Shown: positions 33,035-44,299 of the stretch, piece by piece
How positions within the stretch are numbered: position 1 is the stretch's first letter
Layout: each line of letters starts with the position of its first letter
From: Berberis thunbergii
Taxonomy: Eukaryota; Streptophyta; Magnoliopsida; Ranunculales; Berberidaceae
Assembly (NCBI GenBank): GCA_003290165.1
Contig: QNQO01006240.1
Location: 186,001 to 250,000, forward strand
DNA: 64,000 nt
Direction of reading: 5' to 3'
The notes under the pieces: generated by a model
The model's input: only the letters and a program-made list of their open reading frames with translations
What the model was told of the DNA's origin: nothing
Databases searched by the model: none
Made by a program: the position numbers and the translations under genes

Positions 33035-34260
33035 CTAAAGTTTGACTTTGTTGTCCCGACTGAACTTTATTGCTTGAACGCGAGATGAAGGGTGCAAACG
33101 TTGAAGTTTTATTGATAATATTTTTTCCAATGTTTTACATTTCACAGTTGTGGTAGTTGATCGCCCTTCGTATCTTCCAACTAGTATGTTCCTGGTATGT
33201 TGATTTTTACCACTTTGTATGGTCCTTCCCAATTTGGATTCAGTTTGCCCGTGTTTGGTTCCTTTGTGTTGAGTTGAATTTTCTAGAGTACCCAATCACC
33301 GAAATTAAACGTGTAAGGCTTTACTTTTTGTTTTAGTAGCTACCCATTCGTGTTGGTAGGCTGTTGTTTTGATAGAAGCATTTTCTCATTTTTTCTTCGA
33401 GGAGATCCAATCTGACTCTCAATGCTTCATTGTTATCCTCCGTTCAGAACTCTTCGATTCTGAATGTTGGCATACCAATTTCTACTGGTATCATTGCTTT
33501 AGACCCGCATGCGAAGGCCAACCGTGTTTCCTTGTTGAAGTTCTCTTTGTTGTTTTGTAAGCCCAAAGGATGTCTAGCAGTTCAGACACTCACAATCCTT
33601 TCGATGCTTCGAGCTTCCTTTTGATTGTCTCTAGGATTGTTCTGTTGGTGACCTCGGCTTGTCCATTTGCCTGTGGATGGGCGGGTGCTTAGAAGTGTTG
33701 TTGGATGCTCAAATTTTCGCACAACTTCTTAACCTTCTTGCCTTTGAATTGCTTCCCGTTGTTTGTGACAATTACTTTTAGGACTTCGAATCTGAATATT
33801 ATGTCTTTTCAGAGAAATTTTTTGATATGATCTTCTTTTATCTTTGCTAACAGTTCCATATCTACCCACTTAGTGAAATAGTCTACCACTACAAGAAAGA
33901 ATTCTTTCTGTTGGACATTGGAAGTGGCTCTACGATGTCCATCCCTCATTGTGCGAATGGCCATGGACTATTCATCAAGATTAGATTTTGGCCTGGCATG
34001 TGAGTAGACAGGGCAAATTTTTGGCATTTGAACGAGTTTATTTGCATCCTCTTGCATTGTTAGCCAATAATATCCCAATGTTAGAGCTTTGTGGGCTAAT
34101 TTCTTCCTTCTGGATGGTTTCTCCATATACCATGATGAATCTCTCACACAACATAGTCAGAATCGTCGGGTGAGAAGCATCTTAGTAAACGTGTAATGCA
34201 GATCTCCTGTAGAGTATGTCGTTGATCATCGTGTACCATGCTGCTCGATTTTGCAGTTTT
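33035..34260 (-). pseudogene. Tat integrase remnant
   Basis: In changing minus frames I read VVVDYFTKWVDMELL, VIVTNNGKQFKGKK, HPQANGQAEVTNRTI and, further down, PNWEGPYKVVKI. These are the gypsy integrase core Asp, the second Asp region (mutated to Asn), the catalytic Glu region and the C-terminal GPY-type module. Several stops make it non-functional. Confidence 0.85.
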
Positions 34261-34479
34261 CGGGCATCCTTCTTATCCGTTGGAAGTTCTCCATTCATTA
34301 TATACGCGAGGATTGGAGTCGTCTAATTGTTGTCTTGGGCCCGTTGCACTTGATTTTTCAGCATGGAACTTTCCTGTATTGTGACGAGCTGATTATCATT
34401 TCTTCAGCTCATAGTGCTTCCTTAGCTAGTTCGGCAACTCTTTCACTCTCTTCCCCTTCACATCGCTAAATGGTTGCAG

Positions 34480-35380
34480 CCTGGAAATTTTTCATCAACT
34501 CGTTAGTTTTTGGTGGTAGGCTTTCATTTGAACATCTTTGACTTGGAATTCTCCGTTCAGCCAATTGACCAACAATTTGGAGTCAATGACACTGATTTCT
34601 TTTATTCCCAAGTGTTTAGCCAACTGCAACCCAACCATCATTTTTTTGTACTCGGTTTCGTTGTTTGAGGCTTTGAAACTGAATTTTATTGCCTTTTCTA
34701 ACGTTAAGCCTTTCGAGTTGTACAAAACTATTCCAGCTCCGCTTCCCGATTCTTTGGATGCTCCATCACAGCGAACAATCCATTCATGAACAGTTTGTTT
34801 GTTTGTTCCTCTTCATGATTGTTGTTCGATTGGCGATCGTTGCTGCCTATGAAATCAACACTGAAATCTGTCGATGCTTGAGGTTTTATCATAGTTTTAA
34901 GAGCATAGCTAATGTCGAACTGCCCGAGTTCTATCGCCCATTCTTTCAGATAGCTCTGGTTTGTGCAATACTGACCGAAGTAGTTGTTCGGTCATAACAA
35001 TGATGAGGTGAGCTTGGAAATATGGTCATAGCTTTCTCGAAGATACGATCAGGGCGAGTGCCAGTTTCTCTAAAGCTGGGTAGTTGATCTCTGCATTTGC
35101 TAGTGTTTTGCTGATGTAGTATATTGGATTTTGTATGCCCTTCTCTTCTTGTATTAGTGTTGAGCTTACTGCATGGTCAGACACGGACAAGTATAAATAC
35201 AATATTTATCATGTGCTCGGTTTTGATAGCAGTTTATGTACTCTCCATGTATGCCTTTAGGCTTTGAAAAGCCTTCTCACATTCTTCATTCTACTTGAAC
35301 GTCTTATTTCTTTTCAAGATTTTGAAGAAAGTTAGACATTTGTCTGATGACTTGGAAATGAATCTGTTCAAAGTTGTTAT
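34480..35380 (-). pseudogene. Tat RNase H remnant
   Basis: The minus frame 34725-34495 contains FSFKASNNETEYKKMMVGLQ and VIDSKLLVNWLNGEFQVKD, matching the RNase H pattern FxATNNExEYEALxxGLxLA and SDSQLVVNQVxGxYxxKD of the Tat group. The upstream part (to 35380) has EECEKAFQSLKAYM, the RT-RNase H junction. Stops interrupt it. Confidence 0.85.
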
Positions 35381-35499
35381 CCTGCATTGAGGCTTTGCAT
35401 GCCCTTTATGTTCGTCGGTGACTGCATGTTGAGAGGTGTTTGTATCTATTTCAGATCAGCTTCAATTCCTCTTTGGTCGACCAAGTATCCAAGCAATTT

Positions 35500-36433
35500 C
35501 CCTGATTCTACTCTAATGTACATTTCTCTTGATTCAGCTTCATTTTGTATCTTCGGAGCTGAGAGAAGGCTTGTTCGAGGTCTTTGATATGGTCTGTTCT
35601 GCGTAAGATTTTGACCAACATGCCATCAATGTACACCTCCATTGTCTTGCCTATCTGATCTTTGAACATTCTGACGTTGGTACGTGGCTCTTCTTCAGTC
35701 CGAACAACATCACTCGGTAACTGTATGTAACTTTTCTGTTGTGAAAGACGTTTTTTCTAGGTTGGGAGGGTGCATATTTATCTAGTTGTAACAAAAGTAT
35801 GCATCCATGAAGCTCAGGAGTTCGTGTCTTGTAGTGACATCCATTATTTGATCTATGCGAGGTAGTAGGAAACTATATTCCGGGCAAGCTTTATTTAGAT
35901 TTGTGTAATCTACACATACTCTTTATTTGTCATTATTCTTCTTTACCAACACCGTGTTAGCTAACTAGTCTGGGTAGTGAGATTCCCTGATCATTCCTGC
36001 AGTTATCAGACGATGCACCTCCTCATTTATTGTTTGGTTACATTCTAGGGCAGCCAGCCTTATTTTTTGTTGGACTGGCTTCCTATCCGGATTGACTTGC
36101 AGTCTATGAGTATGATAGACGGATCTATTCCCACCATATCTTTAATTGTCCAGACAAACATGCCCTAGTTATCCTTCAACAGTTTGATCAACTTCATGGC
36201 GCGAATTTCGAGTGGATTTTCTTGCCAATTCAAACTATTTTGTCTCCTTCACTATCGTCCAAGTAGTCTATTGTCGTATCTTCTTTTTGTTGTCCAGTAT
36301 TAGGTCGATTTATTAGACTGGTTAGAGTCGTATTGTCATTCCAGAGGTCGGTGTTGTTTGACTAGGTTGTTGTAGTGGCTCATCTAGTCATTGCAGTAAT
36401 TGCTACCTGTGCAGAGCTTTCATTGTTGTAGTG
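35500..36433 (-). pseudogene. Tat reverse transcriptase remnant
   Basis: On minus I read VCVDYTNLNKACP, FMDAYFCYN with MHPPNLEKTSF, then MEVYIDGMLVK. These are RT motifs in order; the catalytic Y-x-D-D is YIDG here. Multiple stops are present. The upstream side is cut at 36433 by the deleted chromovirus. Confidence 0.88.
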
Positions 36434-37589
36434 TGTGACAACTGTTGTTTTCTTTTCTTTGTACCACCGCGGTAGTATTTAGAGATTTGGTGGTGGCGTA
36501 TAGCCATTTTCCCTTCTATAAAACTATGCAATTTTTTTTTTTTTGGGTTTTCTCTGTTTTCTTTTCTCTATTAGCATCAGAGCATAGGAGGTGGGTCAAC
36601 TAAGCCTTAGAGGGAGCTTGAGAGGAAGGATCCCCTAAAGAATTGCTTGATCTTGATGCATGTTGGGGAGGAGGAGTCCCATGCTTTGAGGAGTGCAATC
36701 CCTGTGGTTGGTGAGTAGATCTAACCTTTCTTGGATAATTTAACCCCTTTGATTGCATGTCTAATCTTTCTTGGTATAAATTTGGGGATTTGCTATTATG
36801 GGTTAAGATGAGTAACATAGGGTCTTTCCGTAATAGTAGTTTTTGATTCGTTCAGTGTTTTTGTTTTTGATTGCTTCCAGTGGAAAGAAGAAGGTGAGAG
36901 CTTTCCATAGGTAGCTTATATGTAAAATTTGGTTAAATATTGAAGAAGTTATAGGTATTTGAAGTTGGTGTGTTGAACTGTGATTTGCTGAAAATTTTAA
37001 GTCTGTCCTTAAACCGTGATGAACAGGGGGTAAAGACTTGGTTTTGTTTTCGGTTATTGAAAGCATTTCGGTATAAATTTCACATGTTTAACAAGTTTAA
37101 GGTAAGGGCTTTCCAATGGTGTAAAGTTGTAAGGATTTGGTTGAATAATGCGAATTTGGTGTGTGATTGAAGTGGCTATGTTACTGAAACTTTCTGAGGA
37201 AAATCTGCTCATACCAGTTTTAGGCTGACCCATTTTGCTTTGTTTTGTTGCAAATGGGTGTACTCTTATTGGAGTGCATGCGTTGGAAGCGACTTCATGG
37301 ATCAGGCCGGCGGAACTAGATCCTAGAATATTCCAGGGTCTGTATTCTGTTTTGTGTTTTGTTTTTTGGTGTGTATATGAAAGTTGTGTTTGTGAGTATG
37401 TTCTGAGGGGTAGAGTTAGGGGAGAAGGTTGACTTTGGTATTGTTGTTATACTTTGGAATGCTTGTAATATTTTGGAATTTCGTTTTCCGAGAATTGTTT
37501 GTGTGAGAATGTGGTTGGTGGTATGTCACGTGCCATTCGTAGGAAATCTCCCGTTGTGTTGGGATTTTTCTTATGAGCGGGGCGTGACA
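36434..37589 (+). repeat. 5' LTR of the deleted chromovirus
   Basis: It starts TGTGACAACTG, ends GCGTGACA, and is near-identical to 38090-39246. Confidence 0.93.
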
Positions 37590-37597
37590 AAAACTTT

Positions 37598-37609
37598 TGG
37601 TATCAGAGC
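37598..37609 (+). promoter_or_regulatory. PBS of the deleted chromovirus
   Basis: TGGTATCAGAGC lies 8 bases after the 5' LTR end, an initiator-Met-type PBS. Confidence 0.85.
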
Positions 37610-37639
37610 TCGACTCACATCTCAAAACACAAGGAGATA

Positions 37640-38030
37640 CACCAGGAAACGAGGTGTTATCAGGTTTAGGGGAAGAGGGAAATTAGCTCCGAGATATATT
37701 GGGCTGTATGAGGTTGTTGAGAGAGTCGGTCCAGTGGCGTACCGACTTGTTTTGCCACCAGCTATGTCTGGGATTCATGATGTCTTCCATGTATCAATGC
37801 TTCGGAAATGTTCAGTAGATCCGACCCAGATTGTAGAGCCGGATGATGTTGAGGTGTCAGAGGATTTGTCTTATCCAGTGCAACCTATATCTATTGTTGA
37901 TAGAGATGAAAAACGATTGCGACGGAAGACTGTAAGACTGGTGAAAGTACAGTGGAGTGACCAAGAGGGCGATGCGACATGGGAATTGGAGGACCGTATT
38001 CGGCAGTTACATCCGTATCTATTCTCGTAG
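37640..38030 (+). pseudogene. Integrase C-terminus with chromodomain (pol remnant)
   Basis: The open frame reads LAPRYIGLYEVVERVGPVAY, then HDVFHVSMLRKC, then LVKVQWSDQEGDATWELED and ends at TAG 38028-38030. The first parts are the GPY-type module after the gypsy integrase core. The last matches the chromodomain core (VKVxWxxxxxxxxTWExE), which in chromoviruses targets integration to modified histones. All upstream pol is deleted, so this is a remnant, though its own frame is clean. Confidence 0.9.
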
Positions 38031-38089
38031 CCTTCTGTCTTTTTCTTAGTTTAATCTCGAGGACGAGATTCCTTTTGAGGTGTGTATTA

Positions 38090-39246
38090 TGTGACAACTG
38101 TTTTTTTCTTTTCTTTGTACCACCGCGGTAGTATTTAGAGATTTGGTGGTGGCGTATAGCCATTTCCCTTCTATAAGACTATGCAAATTTTTTTTTTTTG
38201 GGTTTTCTCTGTTTTCTTTTCTCTATTAGCATCAGAGCATAGGAGGTGGGTCAACTAAGCCTTAGAGGGAGCTTGAGAGGAAGGATCCCCTAAAGAGTTG
38301 CTTGATCTTGATGCATGTTGGGGAGGAGGAGTTCCATGCTTTGAGGAGTGCAATCCCTGTGGTTGGTGAGTAGATCTAACCTTTCTTGGATAATTTAACC
38401 CCTTTGATTGCATGTCTAATCTTTCTTGGTATAAATTTGGGGATTTGCTATTATGGGTTAAGATGAGTAACATAGGGTCTTTCCGTAATAGTAGTTTTTG
38501 ATTCGTTCAGTGTTTTTGTTTTTGATTGCTTCCAGTGGAAAGAAGAAGGTGAGAGCTTTCCATAGGTAGCTTATATGTAAAATTTGGTTAAATATTGAAG
38601 AAGTTATAGGTATTTGAAGTTGGTGTGTTGAACTGTGATTTGCTGAAAATTTTAAGTCTGTCCTTAAACCGTGATGAACAGGGGGTAAAGACTTGGTTTT
38701 GTTTTCGGTTATTGAAAGCATTTCGGTATAAATTTCACATGTTTAACAAGTGTAAGGTAAGGGCTTTCCAATGGTGTAAAGTTGTAAGGATTTGGTTGAA
38801 TAATGCGAATTTGGTGTGTGATTGAAGTGGCTATGTTACTGAAACTTTCTGAGGAAAATCTGCTCATACCAGTTTTAGGCTGACCCATTTTGCTTTGTTT
38901 TGTTGCAAATGGGTGTACTCTTATTGGAGTGCAGGCGTTGGAAGCGACTTCGTGGATCAGGCCGGGCGGAACTAGATCCTAGAATATTCCCAGGGTCTGT
39001 ATTCTGTTTTGTGTTTTGTTTTTTGGTGTGTATATGAAAGTTATGTTTGTGAGTATGTTCTGAGGGGTAGAGTTAGGGGAGAAGGTTGACTTTGGTATGG
39101 TTGTTATACTTTGGAATGCTTGTAATATTTTGGAATTTCGTTTTTCGAGAATTGTTTGTGTGAGAATGTGGTTGGTGGTATGTCACGTGCCATTCGTAGG
39201 AAATCTCCCGTTGTGTTGGGATTTTTCTTATGAGCGGGGCGTGACA
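38090..39246 (+). repeat. 3' LTR of the deleted chromovirus
   Basis: Near-identical to the 5' LTR. Differences include GTTTAAGG versus GTGTAAGG and a few indels in homopolymers. Confidence 0.93.
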
Positions 39247-39481
39247 TAGTGGCTTATCTCGACGTCATTGTCGGTATGGTACTTCAGCCATTGATGCATG
39301 GTGGAGAACACTGCACCCATCTCGTGTATCCAAGGCCTTTCGAGAAGCATGTTGTACGTGAATGGGGCGTCAACAAATTTGATATCTGTCAACAAGACTC
39401 ATTGTCTTCTTGGTTTTCCTGCTTCGACTAGCAGTTGGATCAATCCGAGTAGACGACATTGTTATCCGCTGAAACCCACCA

Positions 39482-39700
39482 TTATTGATCATTGGGCAAG
39501 AGTATCTCTTCAGCTAATCGCATCCTCCAGAACGCTGTTAGGTATAGAAGGTTGGTCGAGTTGTCCGTATCTAGCAGTACCCTTTTGATCTCCCACCTAG
39601 ATATTAGTACTGAAATTACTAGAGCGTCATTATTAGGGAAATGTACTCCCTTCGCGTTCTCGTTGGATAAGGTCAGAGTTCGCTGCATCATTCTGGCACA
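39482..39700 (-). pseudogene. Tat protease remnant
   Basis: The 69-codon frame reads GVHFPNNDALVISVLISRWE then KRVLLDTDNSTNLLYLTAF. The family pattern is GVxxPHxDALVxTxxIxxxxVxRVLVDxGSSxxILF; the active-site Asp is present but the glycine after it is lost (DTDNST). It is not expected to be active. Confidence 0.8.
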
Positions 39701-39805
39701 TTATACAGAAGGCTCTGGATATCAGATCCTTGTTCGTAAATCCCAGATTGATCATTTTCGAGATTGATTGGATAACTCCTCCAATTACGTCATGCAAGAT
39801 GTATA

Positions 39806-40308
39806 TCAGCCCCCTTGTCGCTCATTTGATCTGGTAGTAGCGTCCACCCCCTCTCTCCCTTTGGACTCTTCTCGCCTAACGAACTCTCCGAGTCGTCCTT
39901 TTTGGATATGGTGCTCGATTTCGTCCTTCAAGTTGTAGCAGTCATTGATGTCATGCCCGTAGTCCTCGTGGAATGAGCAATATTGGCCCTTATTTTTCCC
40001 ATCTAGATCTCTTCTCATTTTAGGTGGCCATTTGACGTCCTCCCACTTCGCCATGGTCTTCAGGACCTCAGCTCGACTTGTTTTCAAAATCGTGAACGAT
40101 TTGTTTATCGATCATTCATATCTAGATCTTTCGGACTGCAGTCTTTTGAATTCTTGTTTGTTGAACTCAAACCTGCCAATGGTTCGATGTCTTTTTGACT
40201 GACCATTTTCCTTTTGAGGCTTGTCGTTCCTTCATTTTTCTTCCTTCCTCTCCTGATTAGTCGAAGCATGTCTCTTTTTGATTCATTCTTTTTCCTAGCG
40301 GCCACCAT
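39806..40308 (-). pseudogene. Tat gag C-terminal part
   Basis: Frames at 40308-40105 and 40087-39806 carry the end of Gag. The second reads YCSFHEDYGHDINDCYNLKD then HIQKGRLGEFVRR, matching the CCHC-like knuckle of Tat Gag (YCxFHxDxGHxTxxCxxLKxxIExLIxxGxLxxFV). Confidence 0.85.
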
Positions 40309-40422
40309 CTCCTCGAGAGTGATGTATTTTTAGGCGGTCTTAATAGAGTCTCCATGTTATTTGTCGGGTCTAGGTTCAAAGAATCATATAATGATCCCCC
40401 TTTAATTTGAAAGTGGAGGTGG

Positions 40423-41049
40423 CTATGGTCGTGTCATCACTGCAGTCATCAATTTTTCCTTGTCATGCAGCAAGTAATGTGGACCCTTTCTCATTCGCTG
40501 GCTGCCAATGAATGTCATGGCTAACGCTTGGAAGAAATCTATCGACCTAGGCGGTAGACTGTTAAACCAACTCATTGCCGTAGACGTGAGACTGGTTGGA
40601 AAGGTTCGAAACAAAATAGAATTTGTGCTTTGGTGGAAGTGCCCCAGATGGTCTGTGGGGTCCGTAGTGCCATCGTGCGCTTTGAACTTTGAAGGAGTGA
40701 ACTTCTTTGGTAGAGGAGTCCTCATGAGTGTTTTAGATAACGACGATCTGGCCAATTCATACACCACGTTGGGATTTGTGACTCCGATTCTGAAGGGAAC
40801 TTGCACAGGGATCACATCATTTTTTAGGTCATCTTCTTGTGGTTCATTACTTTCAAATTTCACTCGTTGAAGTTCTACAGGAACTTCGTTGTCTTCTCTG
40901 ACCCGATTGGCAGAGTTATGTTGCCAGTGGTATTTGACATGGTCGGCAGATTGAGCACGTGCTTGAGTGAATTTCTCTACAACTTTGGTCAGATGATCCA
41001 TCTGAGCCACGAGTCGATCCACGCGGGGATTCTGTAACTGTAGCGCCAA
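40423..41049 (-). pseudogene. Tat gag N-terminal part (208-codon open frame)
   Basis: The frame contains PKKFTPSKFKAHDGTTDPTD followed by FRTFPTSLTSTAMSWFNSLP and FFQALAMTFIG, the retrotransposon Gag domain with its YDGTxDPxDHxxxF and FxxSLxGxAxxWFxxLP signatures. The start lies right beside the PBS-like segment at 41028-41049. The frame is intact to 40423; then Gag changes frame. Confidence 0.88.
41032..41049 (-). promoter_or_regulatory. Degraded PBS of the Tat element
   Basis: On minus TTGGCGCTACAGTTACAG follows directly after the LTR end ACA. It resembles the TTGGCGCCGTCTGTGGG segment often found between LTR and gag in Tat elements. The tRNA is not assigned. Confidence 0.55.
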
Positions 41050-41099
41050 TGTCTAAGATGATTTGGCAGCCGCCCCATGTTGCAACATGCGTGACTTAA

Positions 41100-43041
41100 T
41101 GATGCAGGAGGATTCGAGTTAGATGATGCTGAGCTGTCAGATAGTACGTTATTAGCACTAAGATATCTCAAATTAGCAGATCAGCGCAAAAATGGCAGGA
41201 AATCATAATTCTATTTCAAATTTGGCAATTAGGGTGCGTTTTAGTATTTTGGCCATAACTTTAGCTACGAGTATCAGAATTGCGCAAACGACCCCGATTC
41301 GGAAAACTCTTTTCAACGTGCACGTCGTGGTCAACCATCCACGCTCGTTGCACATCTTTTCGAGGCCAAAATCCACCGTTTCCCCTTTTGAATCCACAAA
41401 TTTAGTAATTTATTTCCCTTTATAGTAATATTTCAATTATTGTTTAAGAAGTGATTCTGAACCCAATTTGGGCCTGATTTCTGGCAATATATTTCTTTTA
41501 TTACGTATTTTGTTTTAGCATGATTATTGGGGTGTTTCCATTTTTGAAAAAATTCCAATATTCAGGGGCGGAGCAAGGATTGCAGATAAAGGGGGGCACA
41601 CACTACATAACTATTTACGAAAATACTAAAAAATTGGGTTTTTACAATCATATTTTGCAATCAGGGTGACATGGTGTGATCGTGAAAAAATGATGATTAA
41701 TTCAACCATACAAATAATATACATGGCATGATTAATTCAATTGTAGTTAGCTAATTAAGAGCTTCCCTTTTTACTTGAAGAAAACAAAAGCATGCATAGT
41801 GGTATAAGATAAGAGTTGGCGAGGAGCAGACCTCTGGCTTTCTTTCTGGCTTTGAGGTAGCAGGACGGTATAGTCCAAGTCCAATGAGTAGTAGCAGCAG
41901 TAGCTTGACTGGACATGATGGATTCAAGTGAATTTGTCGGACAACAATTTTATTTTTGGAATCCTCCTTCCTCTTCTCCTCTTATTTTGAAACTCACTCC
42001 TGAGTCAAAGCCTCCGAGGATAACACTAACACAACCAACCCACTCTCTTTTGTCTTCTTATTCTTGTCTATCTTCTCGGAAGGGAAATATATGTGTGTAT
42101 AGAGAAAAATAGTTTCTCTTTTTGGGCTTGCTCAGGTAAAACATACAAACAACAGCTTAGCTGAATCGACCTACGATCATCATGTTTTTCCAACCGCCCC
42201 AAACCCAATTGATTATTTTTAATTTTGAAAGATCAGAGAGAAAGCAAAGCAGATTAGATCCCAATCCCCCAATTAATCTAATGTGTTAACTAGTCCTTTA
42301 TCACTCTTACCACCATATGCTAGCTGAGTCAGAGATAAGATAATCCTAATTCTTTCTTTTCTTTATTTTTTAACAAAAGAAAAGAAAACCAATGATGATG
42401 TAAAATTTCCTCGGCCGGTCCCCAACCAATTAAAAATTTTAATATGAATATGATCACATGGAAGCAAACCCACCATGTATGGTACCTCTCTTCAGGTTTC
42501 TTTGTTGCTCTCAGCGTGTGTAGAGGGTGAATGGATTAAAATGAGTTGATAGGAATTAAGAGAGAGATGGAGAGATTAAAAAAAGAGAAAGAAAGAGAGA
42601 GGGTGGGAATTTAAATTAAAAAAATATATCAAAAAATAGAGAGATTGGGTGGGATTGGGATTGGTGAGGGTGGAGTTTAAAAAAGAAATTGTTGTTTTAA
42701 TTTTTAGTGGAGTTAGAAGTCAAGATCTCGTAAAAGGGGGAACATAAAATTTTAAAGGGGGACAATGTAAAAAATATGAGTAACTTAGGAAAAAATTTAA
42801 AAAGATAATGGGGGCAATTGCCCCTCTTACCTAACACATAGATCCGCCCATGCCAATAATGATGAATTTTAGCTATAAAGCACGACTTGTGGACTGATTT
42901 TAGAGATACCTTTGATTTGAGTAATTTGATTAAACATTAGAGTTATTTTCTCTGTGTTTTTGGGTAATCTTCTTGTGTTTTTTCCTGTCAATTATCTGTT
43001 GCTATTAGCCTTCAGAATAATCGCTATTCTGCCCAGCGTCA
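41100..43041 (+). mobile_element. Solo LTR of the gypsy family at 52941, with a hAT inside
   Basis: It starts TGATGCAGGAGGATTCG and ends GCCCAGCGTCA. Minus the hAT element it is about 645 bp and aligns with the 640-bp LTR at 52941-53580. The 5-bp TSD CTTAA is perfect (41095-41099 and 43042-43046). It lies in the right LTR of the Tat element. No internal sequence remains, so LTR-LTR recombination is the likely origin. Confidence 0.92.
41563..42852. mobile_element. Non-autonomous hAT element, 1290 bp
   Basis: The ends CAGGGGCGGAGC and GATCCGCCCATG are inverted with two mismatches. The flanking 8-mers CCAATATT (41555-41562) and CCAATAAT (42853-42860) match at 7 of 8, as expected for a hAT TSD. 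There is no transposase. It interrupts the solo LTR, whose sequence continues on both sides. Confidence 0.85.
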
Positions 43042-43232
43042 CTTAAGCATGTGAGGCTCATCAAGGGGAGGCTTTCTCTGTAACAGTCCCATCCTTTATG
43101 AAGATGTGTCATTGTGGGAGTAACTTCATCCACGACTCTTTTTCTATGTAATGTTTCTTCTCTTTAAGGAAGAGCCTAATTGGGTCTAAATTTGGGCATC
43201 TGACCCTTTTTGGGCTTTAATATCATATTGTG
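43042..43232 (-). repeat. 5' LTR (right copy) of the Tat element, remainder
   Basis: It continues the segment 41050-41099 after the solo LTR and aligns with 19262-19475, sharing AAGCATGTGAGGCTCATC and TTTTTGGGCTTTAAT. Similarity stops at about 43232, so this copy is truncated or ends here. Confidence 0.7.
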
Positions 43233-43239
43233 ATGTTGC

Positions 43240-43490
43240 AATGTTTACGTCTGTTGATGTAAATTTCTCTGAGATTGATAACCCAAGTACTTATGGACTG
43301 ACTGCAATGGACAGAGAAGGAAACACAATTTCCGAGGCAGGGGAAAAATGCAACTTAACCATAACAAGCAGCTTTAAGCTGAATTCATGGCGACAGTGAA
43401 GACTATCACTTGAAGTTTACAACTACGAAGGAGTAAAGTTGTTTACCACATTGATTGCTTGGACGTGGTTAGAATTTTCCAGGGAACAAA
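43240..43490 (+). pseudogene. Coding-like remnant, unidentified
   Basis: One plus frame reads SVDVNFSEIDNPSTYGLTAM and LTITSSFKLNSW, a TGA, then LSLEVYNYEGVKLFTTLIAW, about 80 codons with one stop. The composition looks protein-like rather than random AT-rich DNA. No family is recognised. Confidence 0.35.
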
Positions 43491-43499
43491 CATTGTATT

Positions 43500-43811
43500 A
43501 GTTTTTCTTTCTTTTTTTCTGAAGACTTTGGTTAGTTTGAATGAACAATTTGCTTTAACAAAAAAGAGTAACTACAATTTTCAATATTACAATGCGCTAG
43601 AGTATGCTAGTTATGTTTGCTTTGTCTGTACATACATGATTATTCCTTATGACTGGTGTTTGCATTATATTAACATTGTTTGCCTACATCACGTATATGC
43701 CGAGTTTTTCATTAGAATTCGCATGGTTAAGCGACTCATGAAAGCTCTATAATCTACTAAAATAGAAAATTGGTATGCCTAAATATGTACATGGTTGTAT
43801 GTTGGATACAT
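43500..43811. other. No recognised feature
   Basis: A 97-codon frame (43459-43752) is Phe/Tyr-rich and AT-driven, and I do not call it a gene. The pseudogene's 3' end follows. Confidence 0.45.
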
Positions 43812-44299
43812 TTAACACTTGTTGGGGGAGAAGCCCATGAGAGTTCTTAAGGTCGAAAGTGATGTATGTCCCCTGCTGTTGTATATTACCGATGATAGAC
43901 AATGAGTCTGAAGTTGGTGCAAACGCAAAACAGATAGTCCATGTTGGTCCACTGGGATCAAGTAGTTCTTAGGTGGTAACTTCAGTGACTTCCCACCAGA
44001 TAAGTGAAAATGAACTGTTGGGACGTCAACATTAGACATTGACGATGGATTGTAACAAGTATCAAGCAACTTATCGGTGCTATTAATCAATGGTAAGTGA
44101 GTTGCCTGTTTTACAAAGGCATTGTGCAGTGAGTTGTAAGCCTCGGTTTGCAACCGAGTTATAGTCGTTCCTGAGTCAACTATAGTTCCACCATTACCAT
44201 CCTTGTCCATCTCGAAGCCTGATGGAGTAATGGACAACAACACTTCTCCAACACTCAGTCCGGTTAGTCCAACATGGTAAAAACGTGTCCATTTCAGGG

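Larger units (their letters stand above)
36434..39246 (+). mobile_element. Internally deleted gypsy chromovirus with near-identical LTRs
   Basis: Two LTRs of 1156 and 1157 bp start TGTGACAACTG and end GGGGCGTGACA. The 5-bp TSD TAGTG is perfect (36429-36433 and 39247-39251). Between the LTRs only 500 bp remain: a PBS, about 50 bp of leader, and the integrase C-terminus with chromodomain. I count about a dozen LTR differences by eye, roughly 1 percent, making this the most recent insertion in the nest. Likely Tekay/Del-like. Confidence 0.93.
19211..43232 (-). mobile_element. Tat-group Ty3/gypsy element with antisense ORF, heavily nested
   Basis: On minus, pieces of gag (41049-39806), protease (39691-39482), RT (36420-35500), RNase H (35380-34480) and integrase (34260-33035) appear in gypsy order. 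An antisense ORF runs on plus from 19903 to 32603, as known for some Tat-lineage elements. LTR sequence is shared between 19211-19475 and the right edge (41050-41099 plus 43042-43232). Four independent insertions break it: CACTA, two solo LTRs and a deleted chromovirus. Without them the element is about 9.0 kb. Its right LTR loses similarity at about 43232 and no TSD was found. All frames are decayed. Confidence 0.88.

Noticed and set aside
33884..33896. CACTACAAGAAA, looking like a CACTA end
   Set aside because: It is part of the reverse-complemented integrase codons for VVVDYF in the Tat element; no partner end or TSD.
36600..38825. Open frames of 66-87 codons present twice, 1.65 kb apart
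   Set aside because: They lie in the two LTRs of the deleted chromovirus, which explains the duplication; no domain.
43459..43752. 97-codon plus frame
   Set aside because: AT-driven Phe/Tyr/Ile-rich readout without motif; only its start overlaps the coding-like remnant in another frame.
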